Part shown: one piece after another, positions 62,150 to 64,000 of the stretch
Numbering within the stretch: position 1 is the stretch's first letter
How the letters are laid out: each line of letters starts with the position of its first letter
NCBI GenBank assembly: GCA_025056455.1
Contig: JANWVY010000001.1
Span: 215,757-279,756 of the forward strand
Source of the DNA: Bryobacteraceae bacterium
GTDB lineage: Bacteria; Acidobacteriota; Terriglobia; Bryobacterales; Bryobacteraceae
Length of the DNA stretch: 64,000 bases
Direction: 5' to 3'
Program-made: the position numbers and the translations under genes
The notes under the pieces: model-generated
What the model was told of the DNA's origin: nothing
Databases searched by the model: none
What the model saw: only the letters and a program-made list of their open reading frames with translations

Positions 62150-62371
62150 TCATTCTTGGGCTGACATCTGCTGTTCAATCTCGCGCCAGGCACTGATCTT
62201 TAAGCGCCGGCACACCCAGCAAAGGCCTTCCGCAGAGTTCGGGGCTGCCTCCGCAGAGCAAACCTTGCACTTCGCTGCGGGGCGCGGACGGTCCGCCGAG
62301 ATCGCAGCCTTGGCTTGTTCCATGATCTCTTGCGAAACCACCGGCTTGTCTTCCCTGGCTTTGCGTTTCAT
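62150..62371 (-). CDS. Small zinc-ribbon protein
   Basis: The protein has 73 residues. Two CxxC pairs (CKVC and CWVC, about residues 35-38 and 51-54) with a short loop (SAEAAPNSAEGL) form a probable zinc ribbon. Basic N-terminus (MKRKAREDK) and a helix around residues 14-24 are present. Function unknown. ATG 62371 is the first in the frame and is preferred over an overlapping frame of similar size on the same strand. Confidence 0.6.
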   Translation of the reverse strand: MKRKAREDKPVVSQEIMEQAKAAISADRPRPAAKCKVCSAEAAPNSAEGLCWVCRRLKISAWREIEQQMSAQE

Positions 62372-62453
62372 AAGGCGGTAGAGTCCCTCTCTGATTCAAT
62401 CACAGCACAAGGAAGCCGAAACCGCAACGGTGTCTTTCTCAGTCGCAGTGTTC

Positions 62454-63380
62454 TCATGGGTCCTCCTCAAGCGTTCGCGTCCCTGATTCAGGCGAGCGGT
62501 TGCGGGCGGCTGGATTTGCAGCCAGAGGAAATTCCAAGCTGGATTGCCGCCCATACCCTTGAATCTTGATTGCCTGAGGGGTGAGGTGGACAACGGCATG
62601 GGCGCCACCCAGGGGATCAGGCTCCTCGACAACAGACACCAGCGTAACATAGTGGATCCCAGCGATACAGCAATAGCCGCCAGTGTGCTCATGGCCTTGG
62701 AAGACGGCAACAACACATCCTGAGGACTCAAGCAAGCGACGAACTTCGGGCGCATTGCCCACCCCGAACTGGCTGGAGACGTCCAGTCTCTGGTGGACAA
62801 AAACGATGGTGGGCAGACGGCTTACGCCTAGCTGGTAGGCGAGCCACTCCAGTTCGGCATCGGGGATTCGCGAATCGCGCCAGTCGTGGTTCTTCAAGCC
62901 ATAGGGCTGGCCATCGCTGCGAAAACAGGCGTCCAAAACCAGGAAGCGCCAACCGGCCTGCTCAAAACTGTAATAGGAGGCGTGGCGGCCGATAGCCTCC
63001 AGAAAGTCCTGCTTGGTGAGGCTCCAAACGCAATGGTTTCCGAGCACATAATGGCGTTGAGCGGGAAGGTGGGAAAATACGGCGTTAGCCTCATGAAGCA
63101 GCGCTAGCTCGGCTTCGGCCGTCGGCGCCTCGTCAATCAGATCTCCGAGTTCGACAGCGAAATCCACTTTTGCCAGCTCGAAGTCAGCGACGGCGCGACG
63201 CATCCGCTCAAGCGCCTGGCGATGGTAACGGTTGTTGCGCACATCCAGATCGGCATGATGAACGTCGGCAAATAGGCCGAAGCACAGGCACCTGTCGTTG
63301 GGCTTGCAATCATCAGGCTGGCGCAAGGTTGTCATGGTCGCTGAGGGGAACGCTGGCGCGTCTCTTTCCATGTTATTCAT
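62454..63380 (-). CDS. Calcineurin-like metallophosphoesterase
   Basis: About 308 residues remain from ATG 63380; ATG 63371 or 63335 are alternatives. The frame upstream of that has no coding features. Dimetal motifs are in order: FADVHHAD (D-x-H), GDLID, GNHC, VHQRLD and GHEHTGG, as in class III metallophosphoesterases. No signal peptide or Tat signal is seen, so it is probably cytosolic. Phosphodiester or phosphomonoester substrates are possible; the substrate is unknown. Confidence 0.85.
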   Translation of the reverse strand: MNNMERDAPAFPSATMTTLRQPDDCKPNDRCLCFGLFADVHHADLDVRNNRYHRQALERMRRAVADFELAKVDFAVELGDLIDEAPTAEAELALLHEANAVFSHLPAQRHYVLGNHCVWSLTKQDFLEAIGRHASYYSFEQAGWRFLVLDACFRSDGQPYGLKNHDWRDSRIPDAELEWLAYQLGVSRLPTIVFVHQRLDVSSQFGVGNAPEVRRLLESSGCVVAVFQGHEHTGGYCCIAGIHYVTLVSVVEEPDPLGGAHAVVHLTPQAIKIQGYGRQSSLEFPLAANPAARNRSPESGTRTLEEDP

Positions 63381-63474
63381 CAGGATTTTGAGGCTTCTTG
63401 GTGAAGGCGGGAGCTTGGGGCAGGAGGCAGGCCAGCTACTGACAGCATCTCCAGGCGTCGTAAATCTGTAGGGC

Positions 63475-63515
63475 GAAAAAGGCGAGAAGCCTTGGACCTG
63501 GGTATCCAAGGCTTC
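63475..63515 (-). terminator. Rho-independent terminator for minus-strand genes at the right edge
   Basis: The perfect 11-bp stem GAAGCCTTGGA (63486-63496) and TCCAAGGCTTC (63505-63515) has an 8-nt loop. On the minus strand a CGCCTTTTTCGCC tail follows (A-run at 63476-63480). It lies 13 nt after the small frame at 63529-63642. Confidence 0.75.
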
Positions 63516-63528
63516 CCTAGAGGGGCTA

Positions 63529-63642
63529 TTATCTTGCGGCAAGCTGGGCCTTGCCGCCCGAGGATGCTGATAAGTCGATGACGACTTCGTATTTGCCCTT
63601 TTGTAACGCACGCGCCATGCCAGCCGGAAAAATCAAAAACAT
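63529..63642 (-). CDS. Very short candidate frame before the terminator
   Basis: A 37-residue frame (starts MFLIFPAGMARALQKGKYEV, ends AAR) opens at ATG 63642 and closes with TAA 63529-63531, just before the terminator. There is no good ribosome site, and the peptide has no family. It may be a leaderless or chance frame, and is kept only because the terminator ends just after it. Confidence 0.2.
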   Translation of the reverse strand: MFLIFPAGMARALQKGKYEVVIDLSASSGGKAQLAAR

Positions 63643-63730
63643 CTTCTGAATCAATGATTTACATTTTTAGAGGAAAACCGCCACCCGAGCGATTTCACCC
63701 ACTTGCGCTGGCTGACGCACCCAAGCCGGT

Positions 63731-64000
63731 TCAGTGGAACACAATGAGACCGGTGATGGCGACCTCGGTCCCCCGGCTATCGAACACGGGTTCGCCTCGA
63801 ACCACAATCCGGAGGTGATGTTCTCGTTTCGGCAAGCCAAAGGCGTGCCACAGGGACTCGCCATATTTGGGAGAGTCCTCATCGGGATAGCAATCCACCG
63901 TAGTGTCAAGCCGGCCGTTTAGGTAGACGTCGGCTTTACCGCAAGTTGGCAAAAAGTTGGTCGAAACAATGACGCCTGTGCCGGTGAAAGAGATCGAAGC
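63731..64000 (-). CDS. C-terminal galactose-binding-like beta-sandwich domain, 5' end outside the window
   Basis: A minus-strand frame is open from the window end to TGA 63731-63733, so this is the C-terminal 89 residues of a larger gene. Motifs are SISFTGTGVIVSTNF, CGKADVYLNGRLDTTVDCYP, DSPKYGESLWHAFGLPKREH and LRIVVRGEP. This is a familiar C-terminal beta-sandwich in acidobacterial and planctomycete secreted enzymes. The catalytic part is not in the window, so no function can be given. Confidence 0.75.
   Translation of the reverse strand, partial: ASISFTGTGVIVSTNFLPTCGKADVYLNGRLDTTVDCYPDEDSPKYGESLWHAFGLPKREHHLRIVVRGEPVFDSRGTEVAITGLIVFH

Noticed and set aside
62025..62381. 118-codon plus-strand frame over the zinc-ribbon gene
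   Set aside because: The minus frame has paired CxxC motifs and coding character; this frame is formed by the repeats and by antisense sequence.

Overview
The window looks like chromosomal DNA from an Acidobacteriota bacterium of the Solibacter/Bryobacter type. The reasons are gene content: large TonB-dependent receptors with an N-terminal carboxypeptidase-regulatory domain, two sets of planctomycete-type cytochrome proteins (DUF1592/DUF1552 and DUF1549-DUF1553/DUF1501), DUF1080, PQQ and NHL propellers, many secreted proteins, and moderately high GC. The order-level placement is inference. There is no phage, integrase, insertion sequence, CRISPR array or rRNA. One tRNA gene, Thr(UGU), is present.

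Layout. 1-8.5 kb (minus strand): S9 peptidase cut by the window edge, NHL propeller, tRNA-Thr on the plus strand, PQQ/EF-hand propeller, and a TonB receptor split by a one-base frameshift. 8.7-13.9 kb (plus): secreted cytochrome DUF1592, Tat-exported DUF1552 and an ankyrin protein. 13.9-21.6 kb: ilvD, a second S9 peptidase, then dnaK-dnaJ-hspR. 21.8-28.1 kb: FkbM methyltransferase/CusF-SCO1 lipoprotein/TPR operon, membrane-anchored beta-carbonic anhydrase-like protein, methyltransferase, tdk and ispE. 28.3-31.6 kb (minus): DUF1080 and two histidine-rich membrane proteins. 31.7-40 kb: DUF1554-like lectin, gamma-glutamyltransferase, DUF1501/DUF1553 pair, xseA and a PPOX-type flavoprotein. 40.3-44.5 kb: a DUF6895-like helical protein, a carboxypeptidase-regulatory repeat protein and a Spy/CpxP-like protein. 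44.6-50 kb (plus): P1B-type metal ATPase fused to an HflK/SPFH domain, followed by HflC, a second HflK-like protein and a small membrane protein, all overlapping by 4 bases. 50-57 kb: DUF5060 protein, tsaB, udgB, then carboxyltransferase/AtuA/AtuA-like small subunit. 57-64 kb: coiled-coil protein, purC-cvpA-gph, J-domain protein, a 27-bp minisatellite, small proteins, a metallophosphoesterase, and a partial gene at the right edge.

How the genes work together. Most operons serve the cell envelope: protein and polymer degradation, outer-membrane uptake, secreted haem proteins with their Tat-exported partners, and metal handling (SCO1/CusF, the His-rich pair, the Spy-like protein and the P1B ATPase). 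Housekeeping genes lie between them. The strongest candidate for an undescribed system is 44.6-50 kb, where a metal-pump ATPase is covalently joined to a membrane-scaffold SPFH domain and co-translated with two more SPFH proteins. A second candidate is the membrane protein at 29.7-30.9 kb, which carries a duplicated His/Asp motif and is paired with a His-rich partner.
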